Positions 26,925 to 35,342 of a DNA stretch of 64,000 bases are shown here, one piece after another; the stretch's first letter is position 1, and every line of letters starts with the position of its first letter. The notes below the pieces were generated by a model. That model worked only from the letters and a program-made list of their open reading frames with translations, made no database searches and was not told where the DNA came from. Source of the DNA: Kitasatospora sp. NBC_00315 (GTDB lineage: Bacteria; Actinomycetota; Actinomycetes; Streptomycetales; Streptomycetaceae); contig NZ_CP108025.1 in assembly GCF_041435095.1 (NCBI RefSeq), positions 2,418,001 to 2,482,000 on the forward strand. Reading direction: 5' to 3'. Made by a program: the position numbers and the translations under genes.

Positions 26925-28430
26925 GTGTCAGACAAAACGGAGCAAACCGTACCCGACGAAGCAGCCGGACGCCCGGCGGGTGCGGCCCTGTTGGCCGCCA
27001 CCTGCGTCTCGACCCTGGTCGTCAACGCCAACACCTCGGCGGTGAGCATCCTGCTGCCCGCGATCAGCGAGGACACCGGCACGTCGCTGGACACGCTGCA
27101 GTGGGCCATCACCGGCTATTCGCTGGTCGGCGCGGCCGTGATCGTCACCTCGGGCGCCCTCGGCGACGTCTTCGGGCGACGGCTGGTCTTCCTCTCCGGG
27201 CTGGCCCTGTTCATCGTCTCGTGCGCCCTGATCGCACTGTCCGGCAGCGGCGCCGGGGTGATCGCGGGCCGGGCGGTCCAGGGGGCGGCGGGGGCCACGA
27301 TCCTGGCGTGCGGGATGAGCCTGCTGTCGGTCGCGACGTCAGGGCAGGGGCGGGTGCGCGCCGTGACCCTCTGGGGCGCCGCGTCGGCGGTGGGCGCGGC
27401 GGTCGGACCACTGATCGGCGGCGTGCTGGTGGACGGCGTCGGATGGCAGGGCCTGTTCTGGATCGACGCGGCGATCGCGGTGGCGTGCGTCCCGGTCACC
27501 CTGGCCGGCATCGCCGAGTCCCGTGACCCCGGCCGCAGCCGGTCGATCGACTTCGCGGGGACGGTGCTGATCGCCGCCGTGCTGGCCCCGGCGCTGCTCG
27601 CGCTGAGCGAGGGCGCGGACTGGGGCTGGGCCTCGGCGGCGGTACTGGGCTGCCTCGCCCTGGCGGTGCTCGCGGCGGTGGCCTTCGTGATGGTGGAGCG
27701 GCGGGTCCAGGAGCCGCTGGTGGACCTGCGGCTGCTGCGCGACCGGGTGCTGATCGGCAGCACGGTGGCGATCCTGCTGAGCGCGGGCGTGATCAACGGT
27801 CTGATGTACCTGGTCAGCCTCTACTTCCAGAACCCCGCCACGCTCGCACTGAGCCCGTTCCAGGCCGGCCTGGCGACGCTGCCGGCGACCGTGGGCCTGA
27901 TCGCCGTCACCCCGCTGGTGCCCAGGGCCGTCAAGCGCCTCGGCGTCGGGCCGGTGATCGGGGCGGGGTTCGCGGCGGCCACGGCCGGCTGCGCACTGCT
28001 GGTCCTGGTCCAGGGCGACTGGCGGTACGGCGCGTTCGCGCTGCCGCTGGTGCTGATGGCCGCCGGGCTGGGGCTCGTCAACGGTCCGGCGAGTTCGGCC
28101 TCCACCTCCTCGGTGTCCGCCGAGGACGTCGGTGCGGCGTCCGGGATCTCGAACATGGCCCGGTACATCGGCGCCGCCGCCTTCACCGCGGCCGTGGCCA
28201 CGGTGAACACGTCCGTCGGCGAGTCGCACCTCTCCAGTGGCGCCGGGGCGGCGGACGCGCTGGCGGCCGGCCTCTCCCGGTCCTGCCTGCTGCTCGCGAT
28301 CACGTGCGGGGTGGGCGTCCTGCTCTCCGTCCTGGCGGCCCGCAGCCGTCGCCGCCGGATCAGGCCCGGGGCGTACGGTGCCGCCGCGGCCTCGCACGCC
28401 CACACCGTCCGGACCGAGGGCGCCGCCTGA
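26925..28430 (+). CDS. MFS drug exporter, DHA2 (EmrB/QacA) type
   Basis: 501 residues with about 14 hydrophobic segments, the length of the DHA2 family. WAITGYSLVGAAVIVTSGAL followed by GDVFGRRLV contains the first MFS motif region and loop 2-3 signature. WGAASAVGAAVGPLIGGVL is the motif C antiporter segment. It should export hydrophobic cations or drugs with proton exchange. The start is taken at GTG 26925, which gives a typical short cytoplasmic N-terminus; no strong ribosome-binding site is seen and the frame is open upstream. No local regulator is obvious. Confidence 0.88.
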   Translation: MSDKTEQTVPDEAAGRPAGAALLAATCVSTLVVNANTSAVSILLPAISEDTGTSLDTLQWAITGYSLVGAAVIVTSGALGDVFGRRLVFLSGLALFIVSCALIALSGSGAGVIAGRAVQGAAGATILACGMSLLSVATSGQGRVRAVTLWGAASAVGAAVGPLIGGVLVDGVGWQGLFWIDAAIAVACVPVTLAGIAESRDPGRSRSIDFAGTVLIAAVLAPALLALSEGADWGWASAAVLGCLALAVLAAVAFVMVERRVQEPLVDLRLLRDRVLIGSTVAILLSAGVINGLMYLVSLYFQNPATLALSPFQAGLATLPATVGLIAVTPLVPRAVKRLGVGPVIGAGFAAATAGCALLVLVQGDWRYGAFALPLVLMAAGLGLVNGPASSASTSSVSAEDVGAASGISNMARYIGAAAFTAAVATVNTSVGESHLSSGAGAADALAAGLSRSCLLLAITCGVGVLLSVLAARSRRRRIRPGAYGAAAASHAHTVRTEGAA

Positions 28431-28581
28431 CGCGAGGGGCCGCCGCCGACCGGCCCGATCCGGTCCGCCCGCCCGCCCGCCCGCCGGTGACACGCCGCCA
28501 CCGGGGGGCGGGCCCACTGTTCCCGCGCCGTTCACCTGGTCGGCATCCGGGGCTCACCCGCAACCGGGAAGGTCGTCGGAA

Positions 28582-28609
28582 CGGCAAAGTTGGCTATACA
28601 ACTTTGCCG
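28582..28609. promoter_or_regulatory. GntR-type operator A before the fused oxygenase gene
   Basis: A perfect 11-bp inverted repeat (CGGCAAAGTTG ... CAACTTTGCCG) around GCTATA, 50 bp before the start of the TmpA-TmpB-like gene. The same pattern recurs at 33069-33096, 41968-41993 and, more weakly, 50641-50670. A UTRA-type GntR regulator is encoded at 32073-32876. Confidence 0.85.
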
Positions 28610-28659
28610 GCCGGAGAACCGTCGAACCGTACCGGGAAGTCCCGGACTAGGAGAGCCCC

Positions 28660-30231
28660 ATGTCGCTCCCGCCGTACTGGCTGCGTGACAACTGCCCCTG
28701 CGCCGAGTGCCGCGACCCGCGCAACGGGCAGAAGCTGTTCCAGATCACCGACCTGCCCGACGATCTCACGATCACCCGGGAGGAGGAGGCCGACGGCCTG
28801 CTCCACGTGCTCTGGTCCGACGGACACCGCTCACGCTACCCGCTCGACTGGCCGGCGCAGGAGCACGTCGGCGACGGCCGCAGCGAGGCCGGCAAGCGGC
28901 TCTGGACGGCCGCCGACTTCGCCGCCGGGATCCCCGAGGCCGACTGGGCGGCCTATCTGGCGGACCCGGTCGAGCGGGCCGCGGTGCTCGGCGCGGTGCT
29001 GCGCTCCGGATTCGCCGTGCTGCGCGAGGTCCCGGTCGTCGAACGCCAGGTGCTCGCGGTGGCGCGGACCTTCGGGTACGTCCGGGAGACCAACTACGGC
29101 GAGCTGTTCGACGTCCGGGTGGAGGCCGACCCCAACAACCTGGCGTTCACCAGCGCGGCCATCGCACCGCACTCCGACAACCCGTACCGCGACCCGGTGC
29201 CGACCCTCCAACTGCTGCACTGCCTGGACAACTCGGCCGTCGGCGGCGACTCCGGGCTGGTCGACGGCTTCCGGGCGGCGGCGATCCTGCGCGAGGAGGC
29301 GCCCGCCGACTTCGCGGTACTGACCCGCACGCCCGTCCCGTTCGTCTTCCGCGACCGGGCCACCGAACTGCGCGCCGACCGCCCGTTGATCGAACTGGAC
29401 CCGCTCGGGCGGATCCGGGAGGTGCGGTTCAACAACCGCTCGATCGGCACGCTGCGGCTGCCCGCCCCCGAGCTGGAAGCCTTCTACGCGGCGTACCGCC
29501 GGTTCGCGGCCGTCACCCTGCGCCCGGAGCTGCGGCTGGAGTTCCGGCTCGGGCCGGGCGACTGCCTGATCTTCGACAACGTCCGGCTGCTGCACGCGAG
29601 GACGGCCTTCGAGCGGAACGGCGGCCGCCACCTCCAGGGCTGCTACGCCGACCTGGACTCGCTCTCCTCCACCGTGGCGGTGCTGCACCGCCGCACCGCC
29701 GCGCTCGACGCCGTCGCCGACCACTTCGAGGGCGAGGGGGCCGCCGAGTACCTGGGCGAGGCCGTCACGCTGGCCGAGCACATGCTGCAGGCCGGCGCGC
29801 TGGCCGAGGCCGCCGGGGCACCCGCCCACCTGGTGGCGGCCGCGCTGCTGCACGACGTCGGCCACTTCGACGGCGCCGGGCTGGAGCTGATGCAGGGCCG
29901 GGACAACCGGCACAGCGACGCCGGGGCCGACTGGCTGGCCCAGTGGTTCGGCCCCGAGGTCACCGAGCCCGTCCGACTGCACGTCGCGGCCAAGCGCTAC
30001 CTGTGCACCGTCGAACCCGGCTACCGGGCCCGGCTCTCCGACGCCTCCGAGTACACGCTGCAGGTACAGGGCGGCCCGATGTCCGAGGAGCAGGCCGCCG
30101 CCTTCGCCGCCCACCCGGGCGCCGCCGACGCGGTGGCGGTCCGGCGCTGGGACGAGGAGGCCAAGTACACCGACACCGCCACCCCGGGCTTCGACCACTT
30201 CCGCCCGCTGCTGGCCGCCCTGATGCGCTGA
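28660..30231 (+). CDS. Fused TmpA-like 2-oxoglutarate oxygenase / PhnZ-TmpB-like HD-domain di-iron oxygenase
   Basis: 523 residues in one frame. Residues 1-65 are the zinc-binding N-terminal domain of gamma-butyrobetaine hydroxylase (YWLRDNC-P-C-AE-C, Cys12/14/17 and His56). Residues ~85-335 form a TauD-type oxygenase with the iron triad H171-x-D173 and H312. Residues ~350-523 form an HD-domain oxygenase: Tyr364, Glu367, His374, H398-D399, His418, His441, Lys445, Arg495 and Asp498 reproduce the PhnZ iron-ligand and substrate set with nearly identical spacing. TmpA hydroxylates 2-trimethylaminoethylphosphonate and TmpB cleaves the product to glycine betaine and phosphate; PhnY/PhnZ do the same for 2-aminoethylphosphonate. 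The fusion should therefore hydroxylate and then cleave a C-P bond. The substrate is inferred. The ATG has a GGAG box, and operator A lies upstream. Confidence 0.88.
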   Translation: MSLPPYWLRDNCPCAECRDPRNGQKLFQITDLPDDLTITREEEADGLLHVLWSDGHRSRYPLDWPAQEHVGDGRSEAGKRLWTAADFAAGIPEADWAAYLADPVERAAVLGAVLRSGFAVLREVPVVERQVLAVARTFGYVRETNYGELFDVRVEADPNNLAFTSAAIAPHSDNPYRDPVPTLQLLHCLDNSAVGGDSGLVDGFRAAAILREEAPADFAVLTRTPVPFVFRDRATELRADRPLIELDPLGRIREVRFNNRSIGTLRLPAPELEAFYAAYRRFAAVTLRPELRLEFRLGPGDCLIFDNVRLLHARTAFERNGGRHLQGCYADLDSLSSTVAVLHRRTAALDAVADHFEGEGAAEYLGEAVTLAEHMLQAGALAEAAGAPAHLVAAALLHDVGHFDGAGLELMQGRDNRHSDAGADWLAQWFGPEVTEPVRLHVAAKRYLCTVEPGYRARLSDASEYTLQVQGGPMSEEQAAAFAAHPGAADAVAVRRWDEEAKYTDTATPGFDHFRPLLAALMR

Positions 30232-30277
30232 CCCGGCGCGCCGTCCCGGGACGGACGGCAGGCCCGGGACGGACGGC

Positions 30278-30823
30278 CTACTTCCCGGACGCCCGCCCGG
30301 CCGGGGCTGCCGGGGCTGCCGGGGCTGCCGGGGCTGCCGGGCCTGCCGGGCCTGCCGCATCGCGCTCCGCCGTCAGCCGGGCCGCCTGACCACGCCCTAC
30401 CTCGGCGACGCGGCGGAAGTACTCCATGATGACGTGCAGTTCGGCGTCGTCGAAGCCGGCGATCGCCGCCCCGAACGCCTCCCCGGGCTCGTCCCAGGCC
30501 TCACCCAGCGACTCCAGCGCGCCCGGCACCAGCGCCACCAGGGCGCGGCGGCGGTCGGCCGGATCGGCACGCCGCTCGACCAGGCCGGACCTGGCCAGCC
30601 GGTCGACCAGCCGGGTGGCGGACCCCGGGGTGAGCCCGGTGAGACGGGCGATCTCGCCGGAGCCCAGCGGGCCGCGCTCCATGTCCAGCAGCGCCAGCGC
30701 CTGGACGTCGGTCGGGTGCAGGCCGAGCCGGTCCGCCATGGTCTGGTTGAACAGCGACCAGGCGGCGTAGTGCCGCCGGCTCTCGTCCGCGACCTGCTGG
30801 AGCAGGTCCGCGCGCTCTGTCAT
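30278..30823 (-). CDS. MarR family transcriptional regulator
   Basis: 181 residues from ATG 30823, with GGAGAGG upstream. The winged helix is clear: GSGEIARLTGLTPGSATRLV is the recognition region and RADPADRRRALVALV the wing. The C-terminal ~25 residues are a low-complexity Gly/Pro/Ala tail coded by 9-bp repeats. It is divergent from an NmrA-type oxidoreductase and two operator-like repeats lie between them, so it probably represses both genes and responds to a small molecule. It converges on the oxygenase fusion but nothing ties it to phosphonates. Confidence 0.9.
   Translation of the reverse strand: MTERADLLQQVADESRRHYAAWSLFNQTMADRLGLHPTDVQALALLDMERGPLGSGEIARLTGLTPGSATRLVDRLARSGLVERRADPADRRRALVALVPGALESLGEAWDEPGEAFGAAIAGFDDAELHVIMEYFRRVAEVGRGQAARLTAERDAAGPAGPAAPAAPAAPAAPAGRASGK
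30300..30353 (+). repeat. Six 9-bp tandem repeats in the marR 3' end
   Basis: Four GCCGGGGCT units followed by two GCCGGGCCT units. They encode the Ala/Pro-rich tail of the MarR protein on the minus strand. The unit length keeps the frame. Confidence 0.9.
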
Positions 30824-30883
30824 CCGCTTGCCTCTCCGGATCACCGGCGTACCGGCCCCGGGCGGGCCGGGCCGGGAATTAAC

Positions 30884-30912
30884 TTGCGCCGCACAATCAT
30901 TGCGTCGCACAA
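30884..30912. promoter_or_regulatory. Two MarR operator-like sites in the marR-nmrA divergent region
   Basis: TTGCGCCGCACAA (30884-30896) and TTGCGTCGCACAA (30900-30912) are direct repeats with 16-bp spacing, and each is an imperfect palindrome TTGnG-n3-CnCAA. They lie 61-90 bp before the marR start, the usual position for autoregulation. Confidence 0.7.
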
Positions 30913-31124
30913 TATGTGAGTCGCGAGGCCCATTCTACGGGCCGCCTCCGGCGCGCCGCCCCGCGGCAGACCCTGCCACCGGCCCGTCACAGCCCCGGGC
31001 GACCGGCCCGACGGCGCCCGGAGCACCGGGCCGGCCCCGTGACCCCGGCGCCGGACCGGACCGCCTCCCGAACGCCCGAACGCCCGTCGCGACGGCACCA
31101 GCCACCTCTTCGAACGGAAACCCC

Positions 31125-31970
31125 GTGACCATCCTCGTCACCGGCGGCCGCGGCCGCATCGCCCGTACCCTCACCCGACTCCTGCACGCCCGCGGAGTCC
31201 CGGTCCGGGTCGGCACCGCCGCCGACCCGGCCGCCCTCGACGTTGCCGAGGGCGTCGGAGCCGTCCACTGCGACCTCGGCGACCCGGCCGGGTTCCCCGC
31301 CGCCCTGGACGGCTGCTCGGCGGTCTTCCTCTACGCCGCGCGCTCCCACGCCGAGGCCTTCGCCGACCGCGCCGCCGAGGCAGGCGTGCGGCACATCGTG
31401 CTGCTCTCCTCCTCCTCGGTGCTCGCCCCCGACGCCGAACAGGACGCACTGGGCGGACACCACGTACGGGCCGAGCGGGCCCTGCGGGCCTCCCCGGTCC
31501 TCTCGACGTTCCTGCGCCCCGGCGCCTTCGCCGCCAACGCCCTGCAGTGGGCCCGGCCGATCAGGTCCACGGGCGCCGTCGGCCTGCCCTACCCGGGCGC
31601 GCACTGCGATCCGATCCACGAGTCGGACGTCGCCGAGGCCGCCCTCGCCGCCCTCACCGATCCCGACCGCCTCGGCGGGCGTGCCCACCATCTCACCGGC
31701 CCGCAGTCACTGACGTTCCGCGGGCAGATCGAACAGATCGCGGACGTGCTCGGACGGCCGCTGGGCGTCGACACGGTCGGCCGTCAGGAGTGGGAGCGGC
31801 AGAACGCCGGGCACATGCCCGCCCACTTCGCGCAGGCGCTGCTCGACCTCTGGAAGTCGGCCGACGGCGTGCCCGTCCCCCTCACCCGGACGGTGGAGGA
31901 GCTCACCGGCCACCCTGCCCGCCCGTTCGCGCTCTGGGCGAAGGAGCACGCGGCCGACTTCAGCGCCTGA
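31125..31970 (+). CDS. NmrA-like NAD(P)-binding oxidoreductase/sensor
   Basis: 281 residues from GTG 31125. The N-terminus MTILVTGGRGRIARTL is a Rossmann dinucleotide-binding GxxGxxA motif. There is no YxxxK catalytic pair at the expected site, consistent with NmrA-type proteins or quinone-oxidoreductase-like members that sense NAD(P)H or reduce small substrates. HHLTGPQSLTFRGQIEQIADVLG is a typical C-terminal block. It is divergent from MarR and probably controlled by it. Such MarR/NmrA pairs often respond to quinones or electrophiles; that is family knowledge, not seen here. Confidence 0.85.
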   Translation: MTILVTGGRGRIARTLTRLLHARGVPVRVGTAADPAALDVAEGVGAVHCDLGDPAGFPAALDGCSAVFLYAARSHAEAFADRAAEAGVRHIVLLSSSSVLAPDAEQDALGGHHVRAERALRASPVLSTFLRPGAFAANALQWARPIRSTGAVGLPYPGAHCDPIHESDVAEAALAALTDPDRLGGRAHHLTGPQSLTFRGQIEQIADVLGRPLGVDTVGRQEWERQNAGHMPAHFAQALLDLWKSADGVPVPLTRTVEELTGHPARPFALWAKEHAADFSA

Positions 31971-32005
31971 CGACGCGCCGGACGGAGCCCGGGCGACCAC
32001 CGGCG

Positions 32006-32041
32006 CAGGGAGCGGCCCAGGGAGCGGCCCAGGGAGCGGTC
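32006..32041. repeat. Three 12-bp tandem repeats between nmrA and gntR
   Basis: CAGGGAGCGGCC, CAGGGAGCGGCC, CAGGGAGCGGTC. They lie in the short gap between the convergent ends of the NmrA-like gene and the GntR gene. No function is evident. Confidence 0.85.
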
Positions 32042-32072
32042 GTCCGGCCGGCCGGACGGAGCGCCGGCTCCC

Positions 32073-32876
32073 TCAGTCGCTCTCCCGCGCGTGCCGCGAA
32101 AGCGCGGACGCGGCCATCGAGTTGTGCACGCTGAAGGCCACCGTCCCCGGCAGGTAGCGGTCCTGGGACCACTCCACCGGTGTGCCGGTCGGGTCGGTGG
32201 TGCGGCGGCGCTCACGCAGCAGCGGGCTGCCGCGCCGGCAACCCAGCAGGCGGGCGTCCTCGGCGTTCGCGGCGACCACGTCGATGGTGTGATCAGCGTC
32301 CGTGAACAGGATGCCGTGCTCCCGCAGGTGCTCGGTGTGCGACACCACGTCGGCCGGCAATTGGGCCACCAACTCGCCCACCACCGGCGGGTAGACCGTC
32401 CGCTCGACCATCACCGGCACACCCGAGAGGGTGCGCAGTCGCACCGTCACGTACACCTCGGCGCCCGGTTCGAGGCGCAGCTGGTCGAGTTCGGCCGGGT
32501 CGGCCGGCCGGCGGACCAGTGAATCCAGGATGCCCCCGGGCTCCTCGCCCATCGAGCGGGCCCAGTGGGTGAAGCTGAGCAACTCCGAGAAGCTCTGCAC
32601 CCGGGCGTTGCCGAGCACCACCCGGCGGGTGCCGCGGCGGGACGTGACCAGGCCGTCCGAACGCAGCACCGCCAGCGCCTGGCGCACCGTGCCCCGCGAG
32701 ACGCCGTACTGCTCCGCGAGGGTGCCCTCGGCGGGCAGCCGACCGGCTTCGCCGTACGCACCGGTGGTGATGGCCTCGCGCAGGTCGGCGGCGACCTTGC
32801 GGTACAGCGCTGGGCCGCGCTCGGTCCCGGCCGGGCCGGGTGCGGGCTGGTCCGGCTGCAGTGCCACGTCAGTCAA
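32073..32876 (-). CDS. GntR family regulator with UTRA ligand domain (candidate phosphonate regulator)
   Basis: 267 residues from TTG 32876, with AGGAGG 4 bp upstream. Residues ~20-90 are the GntR winged helix (YRKVAADLREAITTGAYG, LPAEGTLAEQYGVSRGTVRQ, LAVLRSDGLVTSRRGTR). Residues ~100-255 are the UTRA effector domain, ending WSQDRYLPGTVAF. It is divergent from the ABC importer and only 1.8 kb from the oxygenase fusion. A shared palindrome stands before both, and before two further operons. GntR/UTRA proteins such as PhnF and PhnR control phosphonate genes in other bacteria. I infer this is the local regulator, releasing DNA on binding a phosphonate or phosphate-like ligand. Confidence 0.88.
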   Translation of the reverse strand: MTDVALQPDQPAPGPAGTERGPALYRKVAADLREAITTGAYGEAGRLPAEGTLAEQYGVSRGTVRQALAVLRSDGLVTSRRGTRRVVLGNARVQSFSELLSFTHWARSMGEEPGGILDSLVRRPADPAELDQLRLEPGAEVYVTVRLRTLSGVPVMVERTVYPPVVGELVAQLPADVVSHTEHLREHGILFTDADHTIDVVAANAEDARLLGCRRGSPLLRERRRTTDPTGTPVEWSQDRYLPGTVAFSVHNSMAASALSRHARESD

Positions 32877-33068
32877 AGTCCCTCCTGGGGCGGTGTCCTG
32901 CGCGGCCGTACCGGCGCGGACAGGCTGACCCTATCCGCTGCGCCCTGGAAGCATCGCACCGTCCTGATCCGTGGCAGACGACCGGATTCGACCGTTCCCG
33001 CAGCCGCCCCCCGTTCTCGGGCATCCGTTCACCTTCCCGTCACCGGGTTCCGGCGTACTTACCCACGT

Positions 33069-33096
33069 CGGCGAAGTTGGCTAGTCAACTCGGCGG
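33069..33096. promoter_or_regulatory. GntR-type operator B before the ABC importer
   Basis: 28 bp that match operator A at 22 of 28 positions. The central part is AAGTTGGCTAGTCAACT. It lies 72 bp before the substrate-binding protein gene and 193 bp before the gntR start on the other strand, so it may serve both. Confidence 0.85.
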
Positions 33097-33168
33097 CCCC
33101 AAGAGACGAAATCACACCCGCGCACCTTCCCCTTTCTCGCAGTACGCCCCTGATCAGGAGACTGACTC

Positions 33169-34341
33169 GTGACCGTGCACCGTGCCCGTGCCGCCGCTTT
33201 CGCGGCCGTACTGACCGCAGCCGCGCTCTCCCTCTCCGCCTGCGGCTCCGCGGGCTCGACCGCCGCGAAGTCCGGCGACGCCGCCCAGGCCGGCGCCAAG
33301 GCCGCCAAGGACGCGACCTCCGCCGCCGACCTCGGCGGGATGGACGCGCTGGTCGCCGCCGCCAAGAAGGAGGGCAAGCTGCACGTCATCACGCTGCCCC
33401 GGGACTGGGCGAACTACGGCAAGATCATGGACTCGTTCAAGGCCAAGTACGGCATCGAGATCGAGGACGAGAACCCGGACGGCTCCAGCCAGGACGAGAT
33501 CAACGCGATCACCTCCCGCAAGGGCCAGGACCGCGCCCCCGACGTGGTGGACCTCGGCAGCGCCTTCGCCCAGTCCGGCATCAAGGACGGCCTGCTCGCG
33601 CCGTACAAGGTGGCCGGCTTCGACAAGGTCGCCGACACCATGAAGGACGCGAACGGCCAGGCCGTCAACGACTACGGCGGCTACGTCTCGATCGGCTGCG
33701 ACGCCAAGAAGATCGCCACCTGCCCGAAGACCTTCGCGGACCTGCTCAAGCCCGAGTACAAGGGCCAGGTCGCGATGAACGGCAACCCGACCAAGTCGGG
33801 CTCGGCCTTCGGCGGCGTCTACGCGGCGGCGCTGGCCAACGGCGGTTCGCTGGACGACATCCAGCCCGGCATCGACTTCTTCGGCAAGCTGAAGCAGTCC
33901 GGCAACTTCAACCCGGTCGAGTCGACCCCGGCGACCGTCGAGAAGGGCGAGACCCCGATCAGCATCGACTGGTCGTACCTCAACGCCGGTTACACCGACG
34001 AGTTCAAGACCAAGGGCGTCGACTGGCAGGTCGCCGTCCCGGTCGACGGCAGCTACGCCCAGTACTACAACCAGGCGATCAACAAGTGGGCCCCGCACCC
34101 GGCGGCCGCCCGCCTGTGGCAGGAGTACCTCTTCAGTGCCGAGGGCCAGAACCTCTTCCTCGGCGGCTACGCCACCCCCGCCCTCTTCGACAGCATGAAG
34201 AAGGACGGCACCCTCGACGCCGCGGCCGCCGCCAAGCTGCCGACCGTCGAGAAGCCCTTCACCAGCTTCCCGACCCAGGACCAGATCGCCGCGGCCAAGA
34301 AGGTCGTGACCGAGAACTGGGCCAAGGCGATCGCGGGCTGA
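33169..34341 (+). CDS. ABC importer substrate-binding lipoprotein (phosphonate/2-aminoethylphosphonate type suspected)
   Basis: 390 residues from GTG. The signal peptide ends in the lipobox LSAC, giving lipidated Cys25. The mature protein is of the iron/polyamine/2-AEP class of periplasmic binding proteins: PRDWANYGKIMDSFKAKYGI, NPTKSGSAFGGVYAAAL and ISIDWSYLNAGY. It is anchored outside the cell and delivers ligand to the permeases. Two permease genes and an ATPase follow with short gaps or overlaps. In PhnSTUV systems the same class binds 2-aminoethylphosphonate. The ligand here is inferred from the neighbouring oxygenase, regulator and operator. Confidence 0.88.
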   Translation: MTVHRARAAAFAAVLTAAALSLSACGSAGSTAAKSGDAAQAGAKAAKDATSAADLGGMDALVAAAKKEGKLHVITLPRDWANYGKIMDSFKAKYGIEIEDENPDGSSQDEINAITSRKGQDRAPDVVDLGSAFAQSGIKDGLLAPYKVAGFDKVADTMKDANGQAVNDYGGYVSIGCDAKKIATCPKTFADLLKPEYKGQVAMNGNPTKSGSAFGGVYAAALANGGSLDDIQPGIDFFGKLKQSGNFNPVESTPATVEKGETPISIDWSYLNAGYTDEFKTKGVDWQVAVPVDGSYAQYYNQAINKWAPHPAAARLWQEYLFSAEGQNLFLGGYATPALFDSMKKDGTLDAAAAAKLPTVEKPFTSFPTQDQIAAAKKVVTENWAKAIAG

Positions 34342-34349
34342 TCGACACC

Positions 34350-35342
34350 ATGACCACGGCTCCCACCCCGGTGCCGACCCCCGCCGCCACTGACCCCAGT
34401 GGCGGCGCGGGGGCCCCCGGCACCGCCCCAGCGTCCACCCCCACCGTCCCCGCTCAGCGCTGCACCGGCGCCCATGCCCCGGCCGGCCGCCGACGGCGAC
34501 CGCGTGGCGGCTCCTGGCTCGCCGCCCTCCCGCTGCTGGTGTTCTTCGCGATCAGCTTCGGCCTGCCCGCCGTCGCCATCGCCACCGGCGCCTTCACCGC
34601 CTCCAGCGACTCGGAGACCGGCGCCGGCCAGCTGACCACCGACAACCTCACCGCCTCGGTGCAGGGCGCCTACTGGACGGCCCTGCTCAGCAGCGTCAAG
34701 CTGTCCGCCCTCACCGCACTGCTCGGCACCGTGATCGGCCTGCCCATCGCGCAGGCCGTGGTGACCTCCCGCTACAAGGCGGTGCGCGAGGCCGTGCTCT
34801 CCGCCTCCGGCGTGCTCGCCAACTTCGGCGGCCTGCCGCTCGCCTTCGCCTTCGTCGCCACCCTCGGCAACGCCGGCGAGCTCACCAAGCTGCTGCACCT
34901 GACCGAGCACGGCTGGAGCCTGTACTCCTTCACCGGGCTGACGGTCGTCTACCTGTACTTCCTCGTCCCGCTGATGGTGCTCAGCATCACCCCGGCGCTG
35001 GACGGCCTGCGGGTGCAGTGGCGGGAGGCGGCCCACAACAACCGGGCCACCACGCTGCAGTACTGGCGCCACGTCGCACTGCCGATCCTCTTCCCGTCCC
35101 TGCTCGGCGGCTTCGTGCTGCTGTTCGGCAGCGCCTTCGCCGCGTACGCCACCGCCGCCGCGATGGTGGGCGCCACGGTGCCGCTGATCAGCCGCTCGAT
35201 CGCGGACGCGCTCTCCGGCAACGTACTGGTCGGCCAGGGCAATCTCGCGCTCGCCCTCAGCCTCGACATGATCGTGGTGGCCGCCCTCGTGATGGCCGTC
35301 TACCTGCCCCTCCAGCGCCGGAGTGCCCGATGGCTCAGCTGA
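34350..35342 (+). CDS. ABC importer permease subunit 1
   Basis: 330 residues from ATG 34350, 8 bp after the binding-protein stop. A Pro/Thr-rich cytoplasmic N-terminus (1-50) is followed by about six membrane segments. The EAA-like coupling loop reads YWRHVALPILFPSLLGG. The block GVLANFGGLPLAFAFVATLG is typical of the PhnU/PotB-type permeases. It overlaps the next permease by 13 bp, indicating coupled translation of the pair. Confidence 0.88.
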   Translation: MTTAPTPVPTPAATDPSGGAGAPGTAPASTPTVPAQRCTGAHAPAGRRRRPRGGSWLAALPLLVFFAISFGLPAVAIATGAFTASSDSETGAGQLTTDNLTASVQGAYWTALLSSVKLSALTALLGTVIGLPIAQAVVTSRYKAVREAVLSASGVLANFGGLPLAFAFVATLGNAGELTKLLHLTEHGWSLYSFTGLTVVYLYFLVPLMVLSITPALDGLRVQWREAAHNNRATTLQYWRHVALPILFPSLLGGFVLLFGSAFAAYATAAAMVGATVPLISRSIADALSGNVLVGQGNLALALSLDMIVVAALVMAVYLPLQRRSARWLS

